DNA of 64,000 nucleotides from an uncultured Clostridium sp. (lineage in GTDB: Bacteria > Bacillota > Clostridia > Lachnospirales > Lachnospiraceae), in assembly GCA_900549235.1 (NCBI GenBank), contig URNT01000015.1:1-64000 (forward strand). Direction: 5' to 3'. Every line of letters begins with the position of its first letter. Positions within the stretch are counted from its first letter, which is position 1. This document shows positions 17,479 to 25,379 of this stretch, in pieces. A model generated the notes under the pieces. It made no database searches. It was not told where the DNA came from and saw only the letters and a program-made list of their open reading frames with translations. Position numbers and translations under genes: made by a program.

Positions 17479-18288
17479 ATGGAAATTACAGATTTTAACA
17501 GACCGGAACTGAATATTTATGCAAAACTCTCAGAAGTCCAGCTGCTCCATTATTATGAACCGGCAGAAGGGATCTTTATAGCGGAAAGCCCTAAGGTGAT
17601 CGGGCGGGCCCTGGATGCGGGCTATGAGCCTATTTCCCTTCTGATGGAGACAAAGCATGTGGAGGGGGAAGGGGCCGGGGTGATCGCCCGCTGCGGCGGG
17701 GTGCCGGTGTATACGGCCTCCTTTGAGGTGCTGTCCCGCCTTACCGGCTTTCCTCTGACAAGAGGGGTGCTATGCGCCATGCGGCGGCGTTCTCTGACCT
17801 CTGCTGCCAGCCTGTGCGCCGGGGCCAGACGGGTGGCTGTCCTTGACAGGGTGATGAACCCCACCAATGTGGGAGCCATTTTCCGCTCTGCAGCGGCTCT
17901 TCAGATGGATGGGGTGCTTCTCACTCCCGGCTGCAGCGATCCCTTGTACCGGCGGGCGGCCAGAGTCAGCATGGGAACGGTATTTCAGGTGCCATGGACA
18001 TTTTTTGATGAAGATGAGGACTGGCTTGCGACACTTAGAGGGCTGGGCTTTAAGACGGCAGCCATGGCTCTCAGCGAAGACTCGGTTTCCATGGATGATC
18101 CGGGACTGGCAGGGGAGGAAAAACTGGCTGTTATACTTGGAACCGAAGGAGACGGACTGGCTTCTGAGACCATTGCAGGCTGTGACTATACAGTGAAGAT
18201 CCCTATGAGGGATGGGGTGGATTCGCTGAACGTGGCGGCAGCCAGCGCGGTGGCTTTCTGGGAATTGGGAAAGAGAGGAAGAAAATAG
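17479..18288 (+). CDS. TrmH/SpoU-family RNA 2'-O-methyltransferase
   Basis: SPOUT-fold methyltransferase using S-adenosylmethionine to methylate ribose in rRNA or tRNA. With the start at 17479 (MEITDFNRPELNIYAKLSE) the product is 269 residues: an N-terminal SpoU substrate-binding domain (about 20-90), then the knotted catalytic domain with motif 1 VMNPTNVGAIFRSAAAL (conserved N and R), motif 2 VILGTEGDGL and motif 3 IPMRDGVDSLNVAAASAVAFWE. An upstream in-frame ATG at 17419 would overlap the tkt terminator and is rejected. The target nucleotide is not known. Confidence 0.9.
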   Translation: MEITDFNRPELNIYAKLSEVQLLHYYEPAEGIFIAESPKVIGRALDAGYEPISLLMETKHVEGEGAGVIARCGGVPVYTASFEVLSRLTGFPLTRGVLCAMRRRSLTSAASLCAGARRVAVLDRVMNPTNVGAIFRSAAALQMDGVLLTPGCSDPLYRRAARVSMGTVFQVPWTFFDEDEDWLATLRGLGFKTAAMALSEDSVSMDDPGLAGEEKLAVILGTEGDGLASETIAGCDYTVKIPMRDGVDSLNVAAASAVAFWELGKRGRK

Positions 18289-18379
18289 AGTGGCAGCGGG
18301 AATGAATGTTCAAACCTATTCTAGAGCATAAAAATGTGATAAACTGTTTAAAAATAAGTTTCTTAAAGGAGTATACCAT

Positions 18380-19864
18380 ATGCCAGTTTTTGATTTTAAA
18401 GAAACACCAGAAGCCTCAAAGGAGCCGGTCTGCACGTATACCGCTTTCCGGTCCGATGAGCCGGAGGCTTCCCCTGAGAAGCCCCTTCTTGTGCTGGACA
18501 ACCGGGACCGCAGGTGGGCTCATCATTCCTGCGGCATCTTTACCAATCAGGCCAGGCGGACAGCCTTTGAATTTAAGGAGGAGGGCGGCAGTGTAAGTGC
18601 AGACATTCTGAGGGTGGACGCCCGTTTTGTAAGTCTTCTTAAATGGCTGGGAGAGAACCATATCCATGTACAGCTGTCCGGTGAGAACCGGGAAGAGGGC
18701 TATGCGGTTTACAAGATCCGGGAGACTGCCTTTGGCGGGGGGAACAAGCTTTCCGCTGAGGATGGCTTTCTTCAGTTTATGATCCGGCGCCTCTTAGCCA
18801 GCAGCGCCCCTTCTTTGGATGAGGAGGACGAGGAGCAGGCAGAAGCCGGGGACAGCATGAAGCTGACCAGTCTTCAGAGCATCAGCGATTTTATGACCTG
18901 CGCCGGACGGACCCTGCCGGATAATATCCGTCTCTGGGCCAGGCGGAACCTGGCTGTGGCCCGTTCCAATGAGGTGACGCCGGAGGAGCGCCGCCACGCC
19001 CAGAGGGCCCTGTCCCTGATGATGAATATCCAGTGGAAGGATCATTATTTTGAAGCCATAGATACGGCTGAGGCCAGGCGGATCCTGGATGAGGAGCTTT
19101 ACGGTATGGAGCGGGTAAAGCAGAGAATCATGGAGACCATTATCCAGATCAACCGCACCCACACCCTTCCGGCTTATGGCCTTCTTCTGGTAGGACCAGC
19201 AGGAACCGGCAAGTCCCAGATTGCCTATGCCGTTGCCAGGATATTAAAGCTTCCCTGGACCACTCTGGATATGAGCTCTATCAGCGATCCGGAGCAGCTG
19301 ACAGGAAGCTCCCGTATTTACACCAACGCAAAGCCGGGTATTATTATGGAGGCATTTTCCGTAGCCGGGGAGTCTAACCTGGTATTTATCATCAATGAGC
19401 TGGATAAGGCGTCAGCGGGAAAGGGAAATGGAAATCCGGCGGATGTGCTTTTAACCCTTCTTGATAACCTGGGCTTTACAGATAACTATATGGAATGTAT
19501 GGTGCCTACCGTAGGCGTATATCCCATTGCCACTGCCAATGATAAATCACTGATCAGCGCGCCTTTGATGTCACGGTTCGCGGTAATCGATATTCCGGAT
19601 TACACCCCGGAGGAAAAGAAGATCATTTTCTCCCGATTTGCTATGAAAAAGGTGCTCAGGCGCATGAACATGGCCGAGCATGAGTGCATCATCACAGATG
19701 AGGCACTGGACGCGGTGATCGAAAAATACGCCGATACCACCGGAATTCGTGACTTGGAGCAGGCGGCGGAGCATCTGGCTGCCAATGCCCTTTATCAGAT
19801 CGAGGCAGATCAGGTAAAGCAGGTAGTGTTTGACGGAGAAATGGTGCGGAGGGTGCTGGGGTGA
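18380..19864 (+). CDS. Lon-like AAA+ ATPase without protease domain
   Basis: 494 residues. The N-terminal ~220 residues resemble nothing I recognise. The C-terminal half follows the Lon ATPase module closely: LYGMERVKQRIMETI, Walker A GPAGTGKS (about 271-278), GSSRIYTNAKPGIIMEAF (compare Lon GxxRTYIGAMPG), a Walker B region VFIINELDK at 335-343, sensor-1 ATAND, SRF arginine finger and sensor-2 TGIRDLEQAAEHL. The S16 peptidase domain is absent: the chain ends right after the helical lid. In Walker B the usual acidic Asp before Glu is Asn339, so Mg coordination may differ. Likely a remodelling ATPase or adaptor rather than a protease. Confidence 0.8.
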   Translation: MPVFDFKETPEASKEPVCTYTAFRSDEPEASPEKPLLVLDNRDRRWAHHSCGIFTNQARRTAFEFKEEGGSVSADILRVDARFVSLLKWLGENHIHVQLSGENREEGYAVYKIRETAFGGGNKLSAEDGFLQFMIRRLLASSAPSLDEEDEEQAEAGDSMKLTSLQSISDFMTCAGRTLPDNIRLWARRNLAVARSNEVTPEERRHAQRALSLMMNIQWKDHYFEAIDTAEARRILDEELYGMERVKQRIMETIIQINRTHTLPAYGLLLVGPAGTGKSQIAYAVARILKLPWTTLDMSSISDPEQLTGSSRIYTNAKPGIIMEAFSVAGESNLVFIINELDKASAGKGNGNPADVLLTLLDNLGFTDNYMECMVPTVGVYPIATANDKSLISAPLMSRFAVIDIPDYTPEEKKIIFSRFAMKKVLRRMNMAEHECIITDEALDAVIEKYADTTGIRDLEQAAEHLAANALYQIEADQVKQVVFDGEMVRRVLG

Positions 19865-19950
19865 ATGCCTTGAGGAGAAGATGAACAGGCAGAAAGGCGG
19901 ATGATTTTATTTAGCGGGGGGCCCTTTGAATTTTAGAGAGAATAAGAAAG

Positions 19951-20000
19951 GACTGTGAAATCTGGAGTGTTTCAGCTCTTTTTTCACAGTTCTCTTTTTT
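19951..20000 (+). terminator. terminator after AAA+ gene
   Basis: GACTGTGAAA (19951-19960) pairs with TTTCACAGTT (19982-19991, one G-T) and is followed by CTCTTTTTT. It insulates the iron-uptake promoter just downstream. Confidence 0.8.
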
Positions 20001-20025
20001 GTGTACTCCGTATTTAAAATTTTAG

Positions 20026-20054
20026 TTGCACATGACTAACTCATGTGCTATAAT
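20026..20054 (+). promoter_or_regulatory. promoter with embedded operator for siderophore operon
   Basis: TTGCAC (20026-20031), 17-bp spacer, TATAAT (20049-20054). The spacer is almost filled by a perfect dyad GCACATGA-CTAAC-TCATGTGC (20028-20048) that also overlaps the -35, an ideal repressor site. It is not a classical Fur 19-mer. Regulation by iron is inferred from the genes controlled. Confidence 0.85.
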
Positions 20055-20066
20055 TTTGACTTGCTG

Positions 20067-20082
20067 GTTAGCTCTTGCTAAC
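20067..20082 (+). promoter_or_regulatory. second dyad in the siderophore operon leader
   Basis: GTTAGC-TCTT-GCTAAC is a perfect inverted repeat just after the predicted transcription start. The sequence GGTTAGC/GCTAACTAA recalls the half-sites of DtxR/IdeR-type metal repressors (TTAGGTTAG type), but the spacing is not the canonical one. Operator or hairpin; function inferred. Confidence 0.5.
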
Positions 20083-20102
20083 TAAGCATTCAACAGAAAG
20101 GA

Positions 20103-21152
20103 GTGAAACCTATCAAATCGATTCGTTCCACTATTATTTTAGCCCTCCTGCTGCTGGTACTGTCGGCGGCCTCCCTGTTTGTGGGGGTGATCGATATGAC
20201 GCCGGGGGAGCTGCTTGCGGGGGATATAAGGCTGTGGGAAATTTTTCTGGTTTCCCGGCTCCCGCGTCTTATGGCAATTTTGTGTACTGGAGTGGGGATG
20301 AGCGTTGCGGGTCTTATGATGCAGCAGCTCTGCAGTAATAAATTTGTTTCACCTACCACAGGTGCTACCATTTCCTCGGCCCAGCTTGGCATCCTGCTGG
20401 CTCTGCTGTTTATGCCGGAGTCGACTCTCTGGGGGCGGGCTTTGTTTTCCTTTGGAGCGGCCATTTTGGGCACCTGGATCTTTGTCTGGTTTATCCAGCG
20501 TATCCAGTTTAAGGATGCAGTCATGGTGCCGCTGGTGGGCATTATGTTTGGAAATGTGATTGGCGGGGTGACCAGTTATCTGGCCTATCAGTATGAGATG
20601 ACCCAGGCTCTGTCCTCCTGGCTGGTAGGACATTTTTCACTGATTATGAAAGGACGGTATGAGATCGTGTGGCTGACAGTGCCTCTTGTGCTCCTTGCCT
20701 TCCTGTTTGCCAATCATTTCAATATCGTAGGTCTTGGCAGGGATTTTTCTAAAAATCTGGGAATTCCTTATAACCTGGTTCTGTTTATGGGACTGACGAT
20801 TGCTGCCATGATCACTGCCAGCGTGGTGGTGGTAGTGGGATCCATTTCCTATATCGGTCTGATCGTCCCAAATGTGGTGGCTATGTATAAGGGGGACAGG
20901 ATCCGGGGAACCCTGGCGGATACGGCTCTGTTTGGAGCAGTTTTTGTCCTGGTATGCGATATGATTGGGCGGGTGGTCATATTTCCTTATGAATTGCCCA
21001 TTGAACTGATCGTAGGGGTTCTGGGAAGTCTGATCTTTATTGCTCTTTTATTTTACCGGTTAAAGCATGGGCGTAAGGCTGTACGGCTTTGGGGTTCTTC
21101 TTCCAGCTGCGGGACCCGGATTCCAGCAGGAGAAGGAGGTGACGGCAGGTGA
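20103..21152 (+). CDS. iron-siderophore ABC permease 1 (FecCD family)
   Basis: Membrane subunit of a BtuCD-like importer for ferric siderophore, similar in order to the YclNOPQ or CeuBCDE type. About 349 residues, nine to ten helices, with VGVIDMTPGELL near residue 26, GMSVAGLMMQQLCSNKFVSPTTGATISSAQLG (read in parts at 62-95) and the EAA-like GFIGLIVP-type segment here SYIGLIVPNVVAMYKGD. The initiation codon is uncertain: GTG at 20103 overlaps the AAAGGAG ribosome site (20097-20103), while the well-spaced in-frame codon is ATC at 20112. It overlaps the next gene by 4 nt (GTGA). Confidence 0.9.
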   Translation: MKPIKSIRSTIILALLLLVLSAASLFVGVIDMTPGELLAGDIRLWEIFLVSRLPRLMAILCTGVGMSVAGLMMQQLCSNKFVSPTTGATISSAQLGILLALLFMPESTLWGRALFSFGAAILGTWIFVWFIQRIQFKDAVMVPLVGIMFGNVIGGVTSYLAYQYEMTQALSSWLVGHFSLIMKGRYEIVWLTVPLVLLAFLFANHFNIVGLGRDFSKNLGIPYNLVLFMGLTIAAMITASVVVVVGSISYIGLIVPNVVAMYKGDRIRGTLADTALFGAVFVLVCDMIGRVVIFPYELPIELIVGVLGSLIFIALLFYRLKHGRKAVRLWGSSSSCGTRIPAGEGGDGR

Positions 21153-22126
21153 AGGACGGAATTTTTTGGGACAACCGTAAAAGGCTGCTTTTCATGGCCG
21201 GGATGGCGGCTGTGTGTGCGGCGGGCTATATGCTCATAGGGGTAAATATAGATAATCCCAGGCTGTTTTCCTATGCCATGCGGATCCGGACGCCAAAGCT
21301 CATGGTGATGCTGATCACGGCTCTGACCATAGGAGGGGCCTCCATCGTGTTTCAGTCCATTATTCAGAACACCATCGTCACTCCCTGTCTTTTGGGAATG
21401 AATTCTCTTTATACGCTGATCCATACGGCGGTGGTATTTTTTCTGGGATCAGCCAGCGCGGTTGTGGTGAATGCCAGGCTTTCCTTTGCGGTGGATGTGA
21501 CCCTTATGGGAATTCTGGCTACGGTGATCTACAGCTGGATCTTTAAGAAAACCCGGCACAATGTGCTGTATGTTCTGCTGGTGGGTACGGTGCTGACCTC
21601 CTTTTTCGGAAGTCTCCAGACGACGCTGGCCCGCATTATGGATCCCAATGAATATGACAGCCTTCTGGCGTCCCTGACAGCCAGCTTCAGCAATATCAAT
21701 TCAGAGATCATTGTGTTTTCTGTGATCCTGCTGTCGGTTGTTATCTTTGCTCTGCGAAAAGACCTGGCCCTTCTGGATGTGCTGACCCTGGGAAAGGATC
21801 AGGCCATCAATCTGGGAGTTGATTATGACCGCTGCGTCCGTCGGCTTTTGCTGGGAGTGGCCCTGTGTATCGCCATTGCTACAGCTATGGTAGGACCTAT
21901 TTCCTTTTTAGGGCTGATCATTGCCAATCTATCCCGCCAGCTGCTTAAAACCTACCGCCACAGCCTGTTGATCCTGGGCTCAGCCCTGTTTGGTATGGTG
22001 GTTCTTATCGGCGGCCAGCTGATGGTGGAGCGGGTTTTCTCCTATGGGGTTCCCGTCAGTGTGTTTATCACCACAGGCGGCGGCATTTATTTTCTTTATC
22101 TTCTGCTGACAAGAAAGAGGGTGTGA
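21149..22126 (+). CDS. iron-siderophore ABC permease 2 (FecCD family)
   Basis: Second permease of the heterodimeric channel, 325 residues. GTG start at 21149 with AAGGAGG 9 nt upstream. Hydrophobic helices fill the chain; MRIRTPKLMVMLITALTIGG near residue 45 and the ATP-partner contact GPISFLGLIIANLSRQL near residue 245 mark the family. Only short loops lie between helices. Its stop overlaps the region immediately before the ATPase start. Confidence 0.92.
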   Translation: MKDGIFWDNRKRLLFMAGMAAVCAAGYMLIGVNIDNPRLFSYAMRIRTPKLMVMLITALTIGGASIVFQSIIQNTIVTPCLLGMNSLYTLIHTAVVFFLGSASAVVVNARLSFAVDVTLMGILATVIYSWIFKKTRHNVLYVLLVGTVLTSFFGSLQTTLARIMDPNEYDSLLASLTASFSNINSEIIVFSVILLSVVIFALRKDLALLDVLTLGKDQAINLGVDYDRCVRRLLLGVALCIAIATAMVGPISFLGLIIANLSRQLLKTYRHSLLILGSALFGMVVLIGGQLMVERVFSYGVPVSVFITTGGGIYFLYLLLTRKRV

Positions 22127-22128
22127 TC

Positions 22129-22881
22129 ATGAAGATTAAAAATCTGACAAAACAATATGACGGCAAAACCGTAGTGGACGCTGTGAGCTTTCACATTCCA
22201 AAGGGAAAGGTCATTTCTCTGATCGGGCCAAATGGAGCGGGAAAATCTACGGTCATGGGGATGATTTCCCGGCTGGTGGCTCATGACAGCGGCCTGGTGG
22301 AGCTTGAGGGGAAGGATATAGGAAAATGGAAAAGCAGGGAGCTTTCCAGGCATCTGGCGATCCTGACTCAGTCCAACCATATCCAGATGAAACTGACGGT
22401 CCGGGAGCTGGTTGCTTTTGGACGGTTCCCTTATTCCGGCAGCCGCATAACGGCTGAAGATACCGGGATCATAGACCGCGCCATCCAATATATGGAATTA
22501 GAAGAAATTCAGGACCGGTTTATAGACGAGCTTTCCGGAGGCCAGCGCCAGCGGGCCCTGATCGCCATGGTGATCGCGCAGGATACGGAATATGTGCTGC
22601 TAGATGAGCCGACCAATAACCTGGACATCTATCACGCTTCAAATATGATGAAAATCGTCCGAAGGCTTTGCGATGAGCTGGGGAAAACCGTGATCCTGGT
22701 GCTCCATGAGATCAATTACGCGGCATTTTATTCTGATTATATCTGTGCCTTTAAGGACGGGAAAATCGCCAGATTCGGTACGGTAGAAGAGGTGATCACG
22801 AAAGAAAACCTGTCTGAAATCTATCAGGTGGATTTTGAAATCTTAAATATCGGGGGCAGGCCATTGTCCATTTATTATTAA
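22129..22881 (+). CDS. iron-siderophore ABC ATP-binding protein
   Basis: FecE/FepC-type ATPase, 250 residues from ATG at 22129 (AGAGG lies 8 nt upstream; a GTG two codons earlier is possible). Walker A GPNGAGKST near residue 36, Q-loop LTQSNH, signature LSGGQRQRALIAM, Walker B YVLLDEPTNNLDI, H-loop VLHEIN. Drives import through the two permeases encoded before it. The C-terminal IYQVDFEIL segment is usual in this subgroup. Confidence 0.94.
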   Translation: MKIKNLTKQYDGKTVVDAVSFHIPKGKVISLIGPNGAGKSTVMGMISRLVAHDSGLVELEGKDIGKWKSRELSRHLAILTQSNHIQMKLTVRELVAFGRFPYSGSRITAEDTGIIDRAIQYMELEEIQDRFIDELSGGQRQRALIAMVIAQDTEYVLLDEPTNNLDIYHASNMMKIVRRLCDELGKTVILVLHEINYAAFYSDYICAFKDGKIARFGTVEEVITKENLSEIYQVDFEILNIGGRPLSIYY

Positions 22882-22925
22882 ATAGACCTTATTGTTTCGG
22901 TACTTTTCAAGAAAAAGGAGTGTAT

Positions 22926-23915
22926 ATGACCATGAGAAAATTGATTGCTTTTGTATTTGCGGCAGCAGTGGCGGGAAGTCTGGCGGCCTGCAGTGTTAAA
23001 AATCCGGTGTCTGTTTCCGAGGCTTCTGAAAATCAGGAGGCCCCTGCTTTCGTCACAGTGACATCCCTGAATGGGGCCGGTGAGAAGGTGCAGCTGGAAG
23101 TGCCCTATGATCCTCAGCGCATCGCTGTGCTGGATATGGCCGCACTGGATATTCTGGATGCTCTGGGAGTGGGAGACCGTGTGGTGGGCTCTGCTTCCAC
23201 AACCCTTGATTATCTCCAGGGCTATATGAAGGAGGAGATCGTAAATCTTGGTACCATCAAGGAGGCAGATCTGGAAGCGGTCATGGGCTGCGAGCCGGAT
23301 GTGATCTTTATCGGCGGCCGTCTGGCGTCCTCCTATGATGCCCTCAGTGAGATTGCTCCTGTGGTTTATCTGTCCACGGATCAGGAACTGGGAGTAGTTG
23401 AAAGCGTGCATAAAAATGCAGGTACCATTGCCTCCATGTTCGGTCTGGAGGATAAGGCAGAGGAGCAGATGGCCGGTTTCGATTCCCGGATCCGCGCACT
23501 GAAGGAGTTTGCTTCCGGAAAAACAGCCATCATCGGTATGTGCACCAGTGGCAGCTTCAATGTGCTGGGAAATGACGGCCGCTGCTCCCTGATTGGCCGG
23601 GAGATCGGCTTTGAAAATATCGGTACAGATGCTGATATAAGCACCTCCACCCATGGCAATGAGGCTTCCTTTGAGTTCATTGTAGAAAAAGATCCGGAAT
23701 ACATATTCGTTATGGACCGTGACGCAGCCATTGGAACAGACGGCGCAAAGCTGGCGCCGGAGATCATGGAAAACCAGCTGGTAATGGGAACCGATGCGTA
23801 TAAAAACGGGAACCTTATTTATCTGGCTCATCCGGCTGTGTGGTATACGGCAGAAGGGGGGATCACGGCGCTGGATGTGATGATTTCGGATTTGGAGGAA
23901 GGGGTAATTAGGTAA
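22926..23915 (+). CDS. siderophore-binding lipoprotein of ABC importer
   Basis: Cluster-A substrate-binding lipoprotein, 329 residues from ATG 22926 (AAAGGAG 5 nt upstream; ATG at 22932 is an alternative). Signal peptide ends in lipobox SLAAC. Typical segments: DPQRIAVLDMAALDILDALG, NLGTIKEADLEAVMGCEPDVIFIGGR and the long central helix. The closest familiar members are YclQ/CeuA/FatB-type receptors for catecholate siderophores, so import of a catecholate or of xenosiderophore iron is likely. No siderophore synthesis genes are present here. Confidence 0.92.
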   Translation: MTMRKLIAFVFAAAVAGSLAACSVKNPVSVSEASENQEAPAFVTVTSLNGAGEKVQLEVPYDPQRIAVLDMAALDILDALGVGDRVVGSASTTLDYLQGYMKEEIVNLGTIKEADLEAVMGCEPDVIFIGGRLASSYDALSEIAPVVYLSTDQELGVVESVHKNAGTIASMFGLEDKAEEQMAGFDSRIRALKEFASGKTAIIGMCTSGSFNVLGNDGRCSLIGREIGFENIGTDADISTSTHGNEASFEFIVEKDPEYIFVMDRDAAIGTDGAKLAPEIMENQLVMGTDAYKNGNLIYLAHPAVWYTAEGGITALDVMISDLEEGVIR

Positions 23916-24021
23916 TCTAACATATTTCAGGAATCTGATGTGGGTAGCAGAAAAGGGATCGAGGAAACGATAATGTGAGATCAGTGCCTGTTTATAAAGC
24001 AGGAGAATTCATATAAGGAAG

Positions 24022-24067
24022 CTGCGGCGCCAGACAGTAAATAAGCTGTTCGGTGCCGCAGTTTTTT
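24022..24067 (+). terminator. terminator after siderophore operon
   Basis: CTGCGGCGCC (24022-24031) pairs with GGTGCCGCAG (24052-24061, one G-T) around a 20-nt loop and is followed by TTTTTT. It ends just before the 3' end of the convergent LacI gene. Confidence 0.85.
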
Positions 24068-24074
24068 ACTATTT

Positions 24075-25100
24075 CTAAGATAAAATGCTTTTTACACTTC
24101 CTCTCCTCATAAGGCTGGTTCGTATTTCTGTGGTCAGAATTTCTCGGCTGCTGCCCTCCAGTTTTTCCATCAGCCGTTTTACTGCTAATACCCCCATTTG
24201 GTGCTTTGGGACATGCATCGTGGTAAGAGGCGGTTCCATCAACTCACACATAGGGATGTCATCGATTCCAACGACAGATATGTCGTCAGGAACACGAATT
24301 CCCTGTTCCCTGAAGGCGCGTATACAGGACAGGGCGATGATGTCATTGTCTGCAAAAAACGCAGTAGGAAGTTCTGGATGGGTGGAAAGGATTTCTTTCA
24401 TATCATTGTAAGCTCCATCTATGGTAGGGGTCAGCTTGTATTCGTGCTGAGGGAGGATTTCCAGCTTGTTTCTTTTTAATTCACGGTGGTATCCCTCCTT
24501 GCGTTCCGAAAAGTTATTGATATGGATAGCAGAATGCAGGTAGCCGATCTGAGAGTGTCCGCTGCTGATCAGATACCTTACTGCACAGCCTGCAGCCTGT
24601 CGGTTATTGATAACAACGCAGTCTAAGGCAATGTCGTAGAAATTGTTGTCTAAAAGAACAACAGGACAGCCTAAGGAGGTAAAAACTGCTGCGTCAGAGA
24701 CATTCATTTCAGTGGCCAGAAGAAGGATTCCCCGGCATTCCTTGGTATGGACCAGAGGAAGGGATAAGGATGCGTCACAGCCCTCGTTGAAATAAGCAAT
24801 CTGCAAATTAAAACCGCAGCTTTTTGCAGAATGTTCAATTCCTTCGATTAACTGTGAGAAGAATGGAGTATCACCTACTACTTTTCCGTGTTTTTTAAAA
24901 ATGACAAAGTAAATAAAATCGTTGGCTAGAGGCCTTCCGGTATAGACAGAGGGGGTGGAGCTGAGCTCGTTCATTTTGTCAAAAACGAGTTTTCTAGTGG
25001 CTTCGCTGATTCCGGGGCGGTTGTTAAGCACCATAGACACGGTAGAAGGAGAGATCCCTAAGATCTGTGCCAGGTCTTTTGCTTTGATTATCTTGTTCAT
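24075..25100 (-). CDS. LacI-family transcriptional regulator
   Basis: 341-residue repressor: N-terminal helix-turn-helix (KAKDLAQILGISPSTVSMVL, then NNRPGISEATRKLV, residues 5-40) and a periplasmic-binding-protein-like sugar sensor (FIYFVIFKKHG to the C-terminus, with PTAFFADNDIIALSCIRAF and DDISVVGIDDIPM). Divergent from a sugar ABC operon with a nucleoside-hydrolase-like gene, which it probably represses until the substrate is bound. The gene is AT-richer than the flanking core genes, like the operon it faces. Confidence 0.93.
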   Translation of the reverse strand: MNKIIKAKDLAQILGISPSTVSMVLNNRPGISEATRKLVFDKMNELSSTPSVYTGRPLANDFIYFVIFKKHGKVVGDTPFFSQLIEGIEHSAKSCGFNLQIAYFNEGCDASLSLPLVHTKECRGILLLATEMNVSDAAVFTSLGCPVVLLDNNFYDIALDCVVINNRQAAGCAVRYLISSGHSQIGYLHSAIHINNFSERKEGYHRELKRNKLEILPQHEYKLTPTIDGAYNDMKEILSTHPELPTAFFADNDIIALSCIRAFREQGIRVPDDISVVGIDDIPMCELMEPPLTTMHVPKHQMGVLAVKRLMEKLEGSSREILTTEIRTSLMRRGSVKSILS

Positions 25101-25379
25101 GGATTATCCTGCCTTATAAAAATTGCCGTAAACGTGTATTTTTATTATAGAGGACACCGGGGGATTAGTCAATGTGTTTGTTGAATTTGATTTAATAAAA
25201 TTTAGTAAAGTTAATTTAAACAATAAATGGCAATACTTACAAAATAAATATATACAAATTATACACTATACCCATTGGAAAATGACTTTAAATCATATAC
25301 ACTATGAATATCTTCTACAAAGCGAAGATAAATTCGGAAATTTATTAAATATTTAATAAATATGAAAGGAGAAGGGAAT
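25101..25379. other. AT-rich divergent regulatory region
   Basis: 279 bp between the LacI gene and the solute-binding protein gene, very AT-rich (TTTAATAAAATTTAGTAAAGTTAATT-like runs). No reading frame with a ribosome site was seen. A TTTAGTAAAGTTAATTTAAA-like stretch around 25200-25220 and the AAACGTGTAT near 25130 could hold LacI half-sites, but no clean palindrome with a central CG was found. Confidence 0.5.

Noticed and set aside
18380..19864. Lon protease
   Set aside because: The chain ends after the AAA+ lid; the S16 Ser-Lys peptidase domain is absent and no adjacent frame supplies it.
20026..20054. Classical Fur box
   Set aside because: The dyad GCACATGA-CTAAC-TCATGTGC does not match the GATAATNATTATC pattern.
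22878..23831. 317-codon minus-strand frame opposite the siderophore-binding lipoprotein
   Set aside because: No ribosome site and no domain; the + strand gene has a lipobox and family motifs.
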